Below, piece by piece: positions 35,881 through 45,098 of a DNA stretch of 64,000 nt. The notes beneath the pieces were generated by a model. That model searched no databases. It had not been told where the DNA came from and worked only from the letters and a program-made list of their open reading frames with translations. How positions within the stretch are numbered: position 1 is the stretch's first letter; each line of letters begins with the position of its first letter. The stretch is from Shewanella sp. c952 (lineage in GTDB: Bacteria; Pseudomonadota; Gammaproteobacteria; Enterobacterales; Shewanellaceae): assembly GCF_019654975.1 (NCBI RefSeq), contig NZ_BPEW01000013.1:1-64000 (forward strand), given 5' to 3'. A program made the translations under genes and the position numbers.

Positions 35881-36630
35881 TTAATGAGCTGGATTTGCAG
35901 CAAGTGCGCTATCGTGAGATTGAAGTTTTAAGGTCACGCGGCGATCAAAGAAGTCATTTTCAAAATTTTGCTCTGCCGTTAGCGGCGAGCTTGCACCATA
36001 AGCCTGATAGTTTAATCGCTCACTAGCAACGCCCTGCTCTACTAAGTAACTAGTCACTTCAGCTACCCGTTGCTCAGATAATGCTTGGTTGTAATCGCCA
36101 TTGCCGCGTCTGTCGGCGTAACCGGTCAAGTCCAACGTTAACTCAGGAGAGAGCGACATCGCATAGGCCACATCGTCAAGCTGCTGCTGAAAGTGAGGCT
36201 CAATGGTCGATGATCCCGTTTTAAACTGAACGTTTAAGCCAAGTGCGAGCTCTGTGAGCTTCTGCTCTTGCGCCATTTTCAGACTGTTTAGTTGCTGCTG
36301 TGCATCTTCATACTGACTAGACAATGCTATGAGAGACTGATTTTCTTCATTCAGAGACGCTAGCTGCTCCTGTTTACTTTCCAGCATCACCTGCTGCGTT
36401 TTAATCTCATCATCATCGCCAACAGATTTACCTAATAAGCTACCTGCAAATGCCCCAATGATAGCGCCAACAGGGCCACCAACGACGGCACCAACCACAA
36501 TGCCTGAGCTTAAACCAATTAACTCTTCATTGTGGCTACGTTCGGTGTTCTCCACATTTTCAGCAGCGCTCACATTTGAAGAAAGAGTGATAGATGCGAT
36601 AACCAGTGACGCGATAAGATGCTTTTTCAT
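35881..36630 (-). CDS. pdsO: sortase-associated OmpA family protein PdsO
   Basis: 249-aa protein belonging to the dedicated sortase cluster. Signal peptide (cut near NVSAAEN), a glycine-zipper segment (GIVVGAVVGGPVGAIIGAF, ~44-62) that may insert in a membrane, a coiled coil (~80-125), and a C-terminal OmpA domain (~130-240) that should bind peptidoglycan (LTGYADRRGNGDYNQALSEQR). First gene of the pdsO-target-sortase operon. A repeat-type site with PdsR-like geometry lies upstream. Confidence 0.9.
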   Translation of the reverse strand: MKKHLIASLVIASITLSSNVSAAENVENTERSHNEELIGLSSGIVVGAVVGGPVGAIIGAFAGSLLGKSVGDDDEIKTQQVMLESKQEQLASLNEENQSLIALSSQYEDAQQQLNSLKMAQEQKLTELALGLNVQFKTGSSTIEPHFQQQLDDVAYAMSLSPELTLDLTGYADRRGNGDYNQALSEQRVAEVTSYLVEQGVASERLNYQAYGASSPLTAEQNFENDFFDRRVTLKLQSHDSALAANPAH

Positions 36631-36763
36631 AATATTTCCCTTTATGTACTCATTTAAATTAAGTCTCAGCTTGAGCCTTAGATTCAGTTGCCGAAGTGCG
36701 GCGTCATTTCAATAACGCTATTAAACCTCAGCCAAATGGCTGTAAAAGGGAGCAAACGTGGCA

Positions 36764-36796
36764 ATTTAAATATCAAATGTGGCAACAAAATGGCAA
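36764..36796 (-). promoter_or_regulatory. candidate PdsR box and promoter of pdsO
   Basis: On the minus strand TTGCCA (from 36796) and TTGCCA (from 36785) are exact repeats 11 bp apart, then 10 nt, then TTAAAT (36769-36764) as -10. The geometry is that of OmpR-family activators, and PdsR is encoded next door. A third TTGCCA (36764-36759) follows. Confidence 0.5.
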
Positions 36797-36810
36797 TCGC
36801 TGTCAGCGCC

Positions 36811-36838
36811 TTTAAACACAGGTAAAATCCTGTATAGT
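36811..36838 (+). promoter_or_regulatory. possible pdsR promoter
   Basis: TTTAAA (36811) and TATAGT (36833) with 16 nt between them, about 40 nt before the pdsR start. Confidence 0.4.
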
Positions 36839-36877
36839 CACAATCAATTACCGAGATAACGCTAAAATTAGTCAGCC

Positions 36878-37570
36878 ATGAAACGAATCGCGATAGTAGA
36901 AGATGAAGCCGCCATTAGAGAAAATTACAAAGACGTTTTGCAGCAGCAAGGTTATAGCGTGCAGGCTTATGCAAATCGACCGGAGGCGATGCGCGCTTTC
37001 AATACTCGTTTGCCGGATCTAGCGATTATCGATATCGGTTTAGAAAATGAGATCGACGGCGGTTTTACGCTGTGTCAATCACTTAGAGCTATGTCCAGCA
37101 CCCTACCCATCATCTTTTTAACCGCCAGAGACAGTGATTTTGATACGGTTTGTGGCCTGCGTTTAGGTGCCGATGACTACCTGAGTAAAGAGGTGAGTTT
37201 CCCCCACCTTATTGCTCGATTAGCAGCGTTATTTAGACGCTCAGAGCTCAAAGATGCCAGCAGCGATAACAGTCCGTTAATTGACCATGGATTACTTTCT
37301 ATTGATATTAATCGGATGCAGGTTTACTGGAACAAACATCATATCGAACTGACCGTGACGGAGTTTTGGATGGTGCACGCACTCGCCAGGCGCCCTGGAC
37401 ACGTGCGTCAGCGCCAAGAACTGATGCAAGAGGCGAAGATATTCGTTGATGACTCGACTATTACCTCCCACGTTAAGCGGATCAGGAAGAAGTTTCTCGC
37501 CCAAGATCCACAGTTTGATTGTATTGATACCGTTTACGGCATGGGCTACCGCTGGGATGCTCAGAGTTAA
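36878..37570 (+). CDS. pdsR: dedicated sortase system response regulator PdsR
   Basis: OmpR-type regulator of 230 aa. Receiver domain with VEDEAA, the phospho-acceptor Asp in LAIIDIGLENE (~53) and the Lys in YLSKEV (~106, Lys conserved, next residue not the usual Pro). The C-terminal winged helix (~135-228) ends in TVYGMGYRW. Divergent from pdsO and overlapping pdsS by one base (TAATG). It probably controls the sortase operon through the direct repeats in the divergent gap. Confidence 0.93.
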   Translation: MKRIAIVEDEAAIRENYKDVLQQQGYSVQAYANRPEAMRAFNTRLPDLAIIDIGLENEIDGGFTLCQSLRAMSSTLPIIFLTARDSDFDTVCGLRLGADDYLSKEVSFPHLIARLAALFRRSELKDASSDNSPLIDHGLLSIDINRMQVYWNKHHIELTVTEFWMVHALARRPGHVRQRQELMQEAKIFVDDSTITSHVKRIRKKFLAQDPQFDCIDTVYGMGYRWDAQS

Positions 37571-39756
37571 TGTTTAATCTTCCAATTGGCCTACGCGCAA
37601 AAGTCGCTGTTTTATCGCTGTTTTTACTCTGCCTGCCTTGGCTTGGGTATCAATATGTGTGGGAGATGGAAAAGTACCTCAGGCTGGGGCAAGAAAAAAC
37701 CCTCGAAGGCACCACCCAAGCATTAGCGACGGCGCTGCACGAACGACCAAGATTATTCGATAGCCAAGCCAGCTTTTTAACCCAAGTTGAGCAAGGTCGT
37801 GACCTTTATGCTTATCCTCTTGCGGGCCCCATTCAACTCGATGGCAAGTTAGGCGACTGGCAGCCCTACCGCCATCGTGCGCTGCACTATGGTGAAGATT
37901 ATCAGATCTATAAACGCGACCAAGCAGCCGCTCTAGCTATCGACTTTACCCACATGGTGGGAAAATACGCCGGTTACCTGTACGGCTTTTTTGAGGTCAC
38001 CGATCCACAAGTGATCTACCGCGGCAAAAACAGCTTAAGCATCGATCGTAACGACCATATCGCTATTGCAACACTGGCGCCCGACGGCCAGTTTCGCCGC
38101 TATATCGTCGCCACCACAAAAGACGGTTGGATAAGTGCTTTTGAACTGCCTGAAGATCCAGCGCTCACCACTCCGGTTACCCCCGAAGTAAAAATCCAAG
38201 GTAAATGGCTGAAAACCGCTAAAGGCTATAATGTCGAGCTGCGGATCCCGCTCAGCATGGTGGGCAGCAAACTGGGTTTTGCCATCTACGATGTCAACGA
38301 TCAGAACGCCCGACAGTTAGATGCCATTGTCGGCACATCGGCGATTGATGATGTTAACAAGCTCGGAACGGTACTGGTGCCATCACCAGAAATCGAAAGT
38401 ATTATCAAAGGCATGGCTCACAATAGTTCGCGCATTTGGGTAGTCGATAAACATGGTCGTGTACTGGCAAAATCGGGAGATATACGATCCGATAATAGCG
38501 TGTGGGCGCGTTCTACCATTGAAAAAGAGGGCAAAAGCAGTTGGGATAGATTTAAGCAGCAATACCTGCACCCGCTCTACTATAAAATACTAACCACGCC
38601 GCCAAAAGATTTTGTCGACTCCTTACAAGACTCCACGGTGTTGCAAGGGAGTCATATCAGTAAAGCATTGCAGGGCAAACAAGGCTCGACCTGGCGACTG
38701 ACTCCCGACAGTAAAGCCGTCGTGTTGGCCGCAGCTAGCCCAATTTGGATCGACGATAAAGTGATGGGGGTGGTGATTGCAGAAGAGACCACACACGGGA
38801 TCCGTACGCTACGCAATAAAGCTTTAGAGAAACTGTTTAATGTGATCCTTACCATCATGAGTATGGGCACATTAGCGCTATTCTTTTTTGCCTCTAATAT
38901 CTCCAGCAGAATACGTAAACTACGTGATGAAGCTGAAGAAGCGATTGATAACCAAGGACGAATTAAAAAGTCGATCCAAGGCTCAAAAGTGCGCGATGAA
39001 ATTGGCGATCTCTCCCGCAGCTTTGCCAGTATTGTAAGTCGACTCGGGCAATACACTCATTACTTAGAGAACATGTCGTCGCGCCTGTCCCATGAACTGC
39101 GCACTCCAGTCGCTGTAGTGCGCTCTTCACTGGAGCACTTAAGCCTGCAAACCCTTAACCCTGATAGTCGCAAATATGTTGACCGGGCACAGGAAGGCGT
39201 TAACCGTCTGAATATGATCCTCAGCAATATGAGCGAAGCCACTCGTCTAGAAGAGAGCCTAACCCATGCAGAAAAATCGCTGTTTCCGTTAGATAAAGTG
39301 GTGAGTGGCTGTATGCAAGGCTACCAGATGACCTACCCAAATCAGCGGTTCAATACCGATATTGAGCCGCAAACAATCCTGGTTGAAGGTGTACCTGAGT
39401 ATATAGCCCAACTGATGGATAAGCTGATTGCTAACGCACTGGAGTTTAGCCACCCAGACAGTGCGATAGAGGTGAGTTTAGTCGTGCAAAGCAAATCAGC
39501 GCTGTTGACCGTAGCCAACTATGGCACACCGTTACCGGATAATATGTCAGAGCAAATATTTGAATCTATGGTTTCTGTGCGAGCTCAAAAGGCGCAAGAT
39601 AAACCGCACTTGGGGCTCGGGCTTTATATCGCTCGGCTAATTAGTCTGTTTCATAAAGGCAAAATTAGTGCACAGAACAGAGTCAATGATCAAGGTGCTG
39701 TTTCTGGCGTTGAAATTGTCATCCAGCTGCCTATTAGTAAAGAAAAGTCCGTTTAA
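37570..39756 (+). CDS. pdsS: dedicated sortase system histidine kinase PdsS
   Basis: 728-aa inner-membrane sensor kinase. TM1 (~12-30), a large periplasmic part (~35-420) whose first half (GPIQLDGKLGDWQPYRH and on, ~90-250) looks like a family-9 carbohydrate-binding fold, TM2 (~425-445), HAMP, HisKA with the His in SRLSHELRTPV (~510), and HATPase with the N box LIANALEFS and G boxes ending LGLGLYIARLI. The possible sugar-binding sensor suggests that it reads a glycan or cell-wall fragment; this is inference. Confidence 0.92.
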   Translation: MFNLPIGLRAKVAVLSLFLLCLPWLGYQYVWEMEKYLRLGQEKTLEGTTQALATALHERPRLFDSQASFLTQVEQGRDLYAYPLAGPIQLDGKLGDWQPYRHRALHYGEDYQIYKRDQAAALAIDFTHMVGKYAGYLYGFFEVTDPQVIYRGKNSLSIDRNDHIAIATLAPDGQFRRYIVATTKDGWISAFELPEDPALTTPVTPEVKIQGKWLKTAKGYNVELRIPLSMVGSKLGFAIYDVNDQNARQLDAIVGTSAIDDVNKLGTVLVPSPEIESIIKGMAHNSSRIWVVDKHGRVLAKSGDIRSDNSVWARSTIEKEGKSSWDRFKQQYLHPLYYKILTTPPKDFVDSLQDSTVLQGSHISKALQGKQGSTWRLTPDSKAVVLAAASPIWIDDKVMGVVIAEETTHGIRTLRNKALEKLFNVILTIMSMGTLALFFFASNISSRIRKLRDEAEEAIDNQGRIKKSIQGSKVRDEIGDLSRSFASIVSRLGQYTHYLENMSSRLSHELRTPVAVVRSSLEHLSLQTLNPDSRKYVDRAQEGVNRLNMILSNMSEATRLEESLTHAEKSLFPLDKVVSGCMQGYQMTYPNQRFNTDIEPQTILVEGVPEYIAQLMDKLIANALEFSHPDSAIEVSLVVQSKSALLTVANYGTPLPDNMSEQIFESMVSVRAQKAQDKPHLGLGLYIARLISLFHKGKISAQNRVNDQGAVSGVEIVIQLPISKEKSV

Positions 39757-39787
39757 GACAACCTTGAATATATTGACGCTTCACTTT

Positions 39788-39811
39788 AGCCGTTTAGATG
39801 TTAAGATGGCT
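39788..39811 (+). promoter_or_regulatory. three tandem MetJ-type boxes
   Basis: AGCCGTTT, AGATGTTA and AGATGGCT follow one another without gap and match the MetJ consensus AGACGTCT at 6, 5 and 6 of 8 positions. TTGACG (39773) could be the -35. MetJ with S-adenosylmethionine would repress the cystathionine lyase gene here. Confidence 0.65.
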
Positions 39812-39848
39812 AAAACCAAAAGATGCCTAATTGTGGAATAATAGCCCT

Positions 39849-41027
39849 ATGAAAAAAGAAACGCAGATAATTAGTCTTGGCCGTGATAAAAAATGGACTC
39901 AAGGAGTGATCAATCCACCGGTTTACCGGGCATCCACCATGGTGTTCGATACCATGGAAGATCTGCGTTTTGCTGCAAAAAACAAAGCCAATGGCGAGAT
40001 GTTTTATGGTCGTCGTGGCGGCCCTACTCACTTTGCCTTTCAAGCCGCTATTGCTGAACTAGAAGGCGGTGTAGGCACTGCACTTTACCCATCTGGTAGC
40101 GCGGCTATTAGCAACAGCTTACTGTCATTTTTAAAAGCTGGCGATCATCTATTAATGGTCGACAGCGCCTATGAGCCTACTCGTGACCTGTGTAATAAGT
40201 TACTGGCTGGATACGGCATCGAAACCACCTATTACGACCCAATGGTTGGTGAAGGTATACGTGAATTGATTCGCCCCAACACTAAGGTGCTGTTTTTAGA
40301 ATCTCCAGGCTCTATCACCATGGAAATTCAAGATGTGCCAACATTAAGCCGTATCGCCCATGAACATGATGTTGTTGTGATGCTAGATAATACTTGGGCG
40401 TCGCCAATCAATTCACGTCCGTTTGAAATGGGCGTCGATATCTCGATTCAAGCCGCAACTAAGTACATTGTCGGCCACTCAGACGTCATGATGGGCACCG
40501 CTACCGCCAATGAGAAACATTGGCAACAGCTTCGAGAAAATAGCTATCTGCTAGGTCAGTGCACCTCACCAGACGATGTTTACCTTGCCAGCCGAGGGCT
40601 GCGTACACTGGGTATTCGTTTAGCCCAGCACGAACAAAACGCCCTAAAAGTCGCTAACTGGCTCGATAGCCGCCCAGAGGTTGATCATCTCCGTCACCCA
40701 GCCTTTGAAACTTGTCCTGGGCATGAATTCTTTAAGCGCGACTTTAGTGCATCGAATGGCTTGTTCTCGTTTGTACTAAAACAAGGCGATCAAAAAGCGG
40801 TCACCGCTTTTGTGGAAAACATGCAGCACTTTAAAATGGGCTTCTCTTGGGGTGGTTTTGAAAGTCTAATCTTAGGCGTGTTCGGCATTGATAAGCTGCG
40901 CACCGCCACTAAATGGGATAGCAGCAAGCCGCTGATCAGACTGCATATTGGCCTTGAAAACGTCGACGATCTGATTGCTGATCTTGATGCCGCCTTTGAT
41001 CGCTTTAACGCAGAACTAAGTAAGTAG
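39849..41027 (+). CDS. metC: cystathionine beta-lyase
   Basis: PLP enzyme of the Cys/Met metabolism family cleaving cystathionine to homocysteine, pyruvate and ammonia in methionine synthesis. Active-site Lys in AATKYIVGHSD (~205), PLP-phosphate contacts in YGRRGGPTH (~51) and YPSGSAAIS, and the stacking Tyr in DSAYEPTRD, as in MetC proteins. Length 392 aa is typical. ATG start at MKKETQII; a TTG six codons earlier is less likely. MetJ boxes upstream support the methionine assignment over cystathionine gamma-lyase. Confidence 0.92.
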   Translation: MKKETQIISLGRDKKWTQGVINPPVYRASTMVFDTMEDLRFAAKNKANGEMFYGRRGGPTHFAFQAAIAELEGGVGTALYPSGSAAISNSLLSFLKAGDHLLMVDSAYEPTRDLCNKLLAGYGIETTYYDPMVGEGIRELIRPNTKVLFLESPGSITMEIQDVPTLSRIAHEHDVVVMLDNTWASPINSRPFEMGVDISIQAATKYIVGHSDVMMGTATANEKHWQQLRENSYLLGQCTSPDDVYLASRGLRTLGIRLAQHEQNALKVANWLDSRPEVDHLRHPAFETCPGHEFFKRDFSASNGLFSFVLKQGDQKAVTAFVENMQHFKMGFSWGGFESLILGVFGIDKLRTATKWDSSKPLIRLHIGLENVDDLIADLDAAFDRFNAELSK

Positions 41028-41072
41028 CTATTGTCTTGTAGATTATTCGCTAGCGTATAAAGCCAGTCATAT

Positions 41073-41361
41073 AAAAATCCGAGCTTAGGGTCTGTTGATC
41101 TTTCGAGCTTAGTTTTTGTTCGATTATTTACCGTAAGGAATAATGCTTCTAGTGCAAGGCTTGAGCGCTTCTAGTCATAAAAGAATAGAAGCAATGAAAC
41201 GAATCCAAAGGACAGCATTTCTTGGCCATTTTTTCTGCGTTAAAGGCTATTTGTGGAGAATGACTACACTACATAGTCTCTGCCTTGCCAAAATGGCCAA
41301 TAAATTGCTGCAAAAACAACCATGAAAGATCAACAGCCCCTAGTAATAGGCTCGGATTTTT
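41073..41361. mobile_element. second MITE-like element lodged in an intergenic terminator
   Basis: Nested inverted repeats: the inner pair GGGTCTGTTGATCTTTC (41088-41104) and GAAAGATCAACAGCCCC (41324-41340) looks like the ends of a ~250-bp non-coding mobile element. The outer pair AAAAATCCGAGC / GCTCGGATTTTT (41073-41084 with 41350-41361) looks like the two arms of a bidirectional terminator between convergent metC and gloC. The simplest reading is insertion of the element into the terminator loop. No transposase frame is seen. Confidence 0.68.
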
Positions 41362-41393
41362 AGTATCAGCGGGTGCTTAAAGTCGCTGCAGAA

Positions 41394-42038
41394 TTAATCA
41401 AACAGCTGATCAGCAACAAACGGGTTCTGTGCGCGTTCTTCACCAAAGGTCGACAACGGGCCATGACCCGGAATGAACTGTACCTCATTACCCAAAGGCC
41501 ACAGCTTTTTAGTGATAGAGTCGATGAGATCTTGATGGTTAGACTGCGGGAAATCAGTACGGCCAATAGAGCCCCTAAAGAGCACATCGCCTACCCAAGC
41601 AATCGCGGCTTGTTTAGCAAAAAACACCACGTGTCCCGGAGTATGTCCAGGGCAGTGCAATACTGATAGCACCTGCTCACCCACCGTCACTTCATCACCC
41701 TCTTGTAAAAAACGGCTTGGAGTAAACGGATCACAATGTACAAAACCAAAATGTTGGCTCTGCTTAGGTAAGCTTTCTAACCAGAAACTATCCGCTAAGT
41801 GAGGTCCCACAATAGGAACATTTAGCTGCTCAGCAAGAGTTTGCGCCGCACCGACATGGTCAATATGGCCATGGGTTAATAACACCTGTTCAATGTGGAC
41901 ATTGTTTTTAGCGGCTTCTTCCAAAATTCGCTCAAGGTTTCCACCAGGATCAACCACAGCCCCTTTCAAGCTTTGCTCACACCAAATTAAACTACAATTT
42001 TGCTGAAATGGCGTGACCGGTATTAACTGATACTTCAT
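41394..42038 (-). CDS. gloC: glyoxalase II-type MBL-fold hydrolase GloC
   Basis: 214-aa cytosolic metallo-beta-lactamase-fold hydrolase close to E. coli YcbL/GloC, which hydrolyses S-lactoylglutathione as a secondary glyoxalase II. Zinc motif THGHIDH (~55-61), then CPGHTPGH (~130), GDVLF with its Asp, and the C-terminal IPGHGP His. No glyoxalase-II C-terminal helical domain, as expected for this short type. Convergent with metC across the second MITE-like element. Confidence 0.9.
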   Translation of the reverse strand: MKYQLIPVTPFQQNCSLIWCEQSLKGAVVDPGGNLERILEEAAKNNVHIEQVLLTHGHIDHVGAAQTLAEQLNVPIVGPHLADSFWLESLPKQSQHFGFVHCDPFTPSRFLQEGDEVTVGEQVLSVLHCPGHTPGHVVFFAKQAAIAWVGDVLFRGSIGRTDFPQSNHQDLIDSITKKLWPLGNEVQFIPGHGPLSTFGEERAQNPFVADQLFD

Positions 42039-42424
42039 CGAAACTCACCTAACAATTATTTAGCAGTGCAATGGTTAAAGATTACGCCAACTTGAGCATT
42101 TCCTCTATAAATAATTGGTAGAACATGAACTAACGCTCACAAAAGCGGCATATTAAAAGCAGCTAATAGAAAGATGAGCCCTTGTTCTGTTAACCAGTCG
42201 CAATTTTTAAATGGGATCCGCAGTTAAAGATGGAAATAGTTTAAAGGCAATTGCTAGCGGAAAGACAAGCAAAGTGGCAATTGCCGTCCCGACATAAAAG
42301 AGATGCTATTTATAATTTCAATGCTAAAGATAGCTACTTGGTAGTAACAGAATAAGATTGATAATAGATGGATAAAAACAGATACAGCCATTTATTAAAA
42401 CAGATTAGCTAGCACGTAAAGCAA
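42039..42424. other. intergenic region before gloC
   Basis: About 390 nt, AT-rich. GGCAATTGC occurs twice (near 42246 and 42276), the second within GTGGCAATTGCC. No gene, clear promoter or repeat family member is recognised. Confidence 0.45.
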
Positions 42425-42456
42425 GCAGAGAACTGAATAAACACCCAGTTCTCTGC
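42425..42456 (-). terminator. hairpin after the lipoprotein gene
   Basis: Perfect 11-bp stem GCAGAGAACTG / CAGTTCTCTGC (42425-42435 with 42446-42456), 16 nt past the stop on the minus strand. T run weak. Confidence 0.6.
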
Positions 42457-42471
42457 GAGTTTTATCTGTGA

Positions 42472-44514
42472 CTAACAACCTTTTGGAAATATCCAAACTT
42501 CAACAGCACCATTTTTACTGCCAAAGTCATCACCAGATGCGCCAGGCGTTGAAGGTGCAGTCTCTTTAGTCGGAGCGCTATTACAGGTAGTCGTTGGGAT
42601 AATCGACCAGCTTCCGCCACCAGCTCCTGCTCCATCATCGCCAGCACCACCGCCACCATAGCCACCACCACCGCCGCCACCGCCAGCACCGCTAAAGCTA
42701 TCATCGGCATTACCGCCTCTGCCGTTCGAGCCAACCCCTGGGTCGCCATTAACCCATTCGCTGTTAAGCCCTAAAAAACCTTGCCCGCCTTGACCACCAA
42801 TGCCATCTTTACCGCCACCAGCGCCACTTCCTCCATCTCCCCATTCATCTGTGCTGCCACCATCGGCTCCACTGTCAAAGCCTTGTCCGACACCAATCGT
42901 TCCTTGACCTATGATTGATGAGGCCGCAACGCCACCATTGGCGCCATCTGTACCGTCGTTAATCCAACCAGATGAGTCACCGCCACCGCCACCGCCAGCA
43001 ATAAGTATCACATCGTCTTCAAGTGAAGCTGGGCTGCTATCGGCAATCATGACCAGTGTCGAAGAGCCTCCGTCACCATAGATATTGCTTAGTGTGCCAT
43101 TTTCACCGAGGAAGAAATTGAATGAAGTTTGCCCATAACTGTCTAGGAAGTGAGATAGTGTAGTGACGGTTGATGCAAAACCTGCTTCTCCGCCATCGCC
43201 ACCAGAGGTCCAAAGCCCGCCATTAGAACCTATACCACCTTCTCCACCCCAAGCTAAAATCGCCATCGGAGTGTCATTGTCCAGTGTGGTATCAAAAGAT
43301 GAGCTAACTTGACTGAAGATATCGACAAGATTGACCGAGGTAACCAGCTCTGAAGTATCAATGGCTTCGCAGCTTGTTATTGGTGTGCCGCCATCAACAC
43401 CAGCATACTCGGTGGTACAAACTTCCTTATCAACCGCTGGCAATAAACATTTATAAACGGTGCTACCATCATCGGTAACATCTTGCTTAACAGAATCGCA
43501 CGGGTCGGACTCGGCAACGGCTGTTGAATTACAAAATCCAACAGAGGTGATATCGCAAATGCCTCCGTCAGTCCAGGTCGCACCAACAAGATTGGCGTTA
43601 TCAAAATCTGTATCCGTGATCGTCGCATTATGAAGGTCAGCTGGGGATAATTGCGCGCTTGAAAAATAAGCTCCACTTAGGTTGGCATCACTGAGATCAG
43701 CATACGTCATTTCCGACCCACGAAAGTCACCCTTGCTCATATCGGCGCCACTAAAGTTGGTTCCTGTGAGCGTTGATTCGAAAAGATCAACATTGGTTAA
43801 TATGGCATCAGTTAAATCAGCGCCAGAAAGATCAGCAAATGTGAGTGTTGCATTATCCAAATTTGCATCTGATAAATCGCAATTTTTACAGGCGTTAGTA
43901 GAAATAAGCGTGGTCACATTATCATCTGTAGTCTCAGCATGAGCAGAGCTTATCAACAGATTACCTATGTGACTCATTAGTCTGGAAACAATAGAATAGT
44001 TGGTACTCTTTATTTCAGACAAGGAACCACTATTAGGCTGCGTCACTAAGAAGGTTAGATCTGTACTTTCAACATGTTCACCGTGGATCAGTACCAGCTG
44101 AAATTCCCCAGCTGGCACTATTGCCGATACGCACTCGTCATTGGCTGACATGCTAAGCACTTCTTCGCCATTGCTATTGTTAAGTACCATAGAGTGATTT
44201 GAATCGCTGTTACCATCTTCATAGCAAAATGTATGATTGAGGCTACGCGAATATTGGTAAGGTATGAGATCAGTACCTGATTCATCATTGGAGTCATCCG
44301 CTGTAGTTGTCGTGGCTGGCTCAAGGAATAAGGCCACGACCCCCTGTTCAGGGTTGGCACGCAAGCGACTATTATTCGCAAAGTCTTTTTCGAGTAAGAA
44401 ATCTGATTGTATTTCCGTATCATCGTTGCTATTGCAAGCTGTGACGAAAATGAGTGAAAATATTAACGCCAACAGCACGTTAAAGTTGCTGCGGTATTGA
44501 TTGATAGTCTGCAC
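42472..44514 (-). CDS. lipoprotein with pentapeptide repeats and ALK-like glycine-rich domain
   Basis: 680-aa predicted lipoprotein, no close family recognised as a whole. Lipobox VTAC with Cys27 and Asn at +2. Region ~50-200 is beta-rich with several acidic stretches. ~208-320 is a run of pentapeptide repeats (A(D/N)LxX, e.g. CDLSDANLDNATLTFADL), which fold as a square beta-helix. A Cys-containing spacer follows. ~400-660 is glycine-rich with clusters such as GGGGGGGYGGGG and the ILIAGGGGGG pattern, resembling the glycine-rich domain of ALK/LTK receptors and some phage adhesins. It ends in FPKGC. Likely surface-exposed; function unknown, adhesion or recognition possible. Hairpin downstream. 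Confidence 0.8.
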   Translation of the reverse strand: MQTINQYRSNFNVLLALIFSLIFVTACNSNDDTEIQSDFLLEKDFANNSRLRANPEQGVVALFLEPATTTTADDSNDESGTDLIPYQYSRSLNHTFCYEDGNSDSNHSMVLNNSNGEEVLSMSANDECVSAIVPAGEFQLVLIHGEHVESTDLTFLVTQPNSGSLSEIKSTNYSIVSRLMSHIGNLLISSAHAETTDDNVTTLISTNACKNCDLSDANLDNATLTFADLSGADLTDAILTNVDLFESTLTGTNFSGADMSKGDFRGSEMTYADLSDANLSGAYFSSAQLSPADLHNATITDTDFDNANLVGATWTDGGICDITSVGFCNSTAVAESDPCDSVKQDVTDDGSTVYKCLLPAVDKEVCTTEYAGVDGGTPITSCEAIDTSELVTSVNLVDIFSQVSSSFDTTLDNDTPMAILAWGGEGGIGSNGGLWTSGGDGGEAGFASTVTTLSHFLDSYGQTSFNFFLGENGTLSNIYGDGGSSTLVMIADSSPASLEDDVILIAGGGGGGDSSGWINDGTDGANGGVAASSIIGQGTIGVGQGFDSGADGGSTDEWGDGGSGAGGGKDGIGGQGGQGFLGLNSEWVNGDPGVGSNGRGGNADDSFSGAGGGGGGGGYGGGGAGDDGAGAGGGSWSIIPTTTCNSAPTKETAPSTPGASGDDFGSKNGAVEVWIFPKGC

Positions 44515-45098
44515 GTTATTTTCCTTATAATGAAACAGATTTTGCTGAAGTTATTAACGGCCTTTCATTCCATACTTTCTAATTCCGTACCGATTAATTA
44601 GATGGCAGCCATTATTAATCAATAGCATAGCGATCCTCATGTTTATTAACAACCACGAGAACTAACCAAAGCAGGAACTTGAGCTATATTCAGCAAAGGA
44701 TAACGGATAAACACAGGGTATTAAGCAAAGACACAGTCAGACTAAGAGCGATAGAGCCCGGTCAGTTGGCAAGTAAATGTTACTCGAATGAGTCAGTAAT
44801 ATTGTTTAACGAATGAGAGCTTTGCTCAAGTGCAAATCATCAGGGCGATAACCAAAAGCTGTTTAGGCTGCAAGCAAAACGCCGAAAAGTTCGTAATACC
44901 CTTTAAGCCACGGGCACAACTTGGGAAATCTAAATGCGCTCAGCGGATTTTAGAGCAGTAACAAGTTAACTTCAGCCCAAAGTGGTTTCTATGCACTTCC
45001 GTCAGCGTATCTGCCGATATGACTGAAACTCGCCGCTTTTCAATTTCAGTACATCAAATTTACAACTTGCCATTAATAATACGCCTATTTAGCGAATA
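44515..45098. other. 584-nt region without recognised feature
   Basis: It lies between the divergent ends of the lipoprotein (start at 44514) and DUF1294 genes, both on the minus strand. It should hold the lipoprotein promoter; I see no convincing hexamer pair, operator, repeat copy or coding signal. Confidence 0.5.

Noticed and set aside
41143..41325. 60-codon frame inside the second MITE-like element
   Set aside because: No Shine-Dalgarno and no family match; the element is better read as non-coding.
42462..42749. Ala/Val/Leu-rich frame overlapping the lipoprotein gene
   Set aside because: It is an out-of-frame reading of the glycine codons (GGN read as GCN/GTN neighbours) with no independent support.
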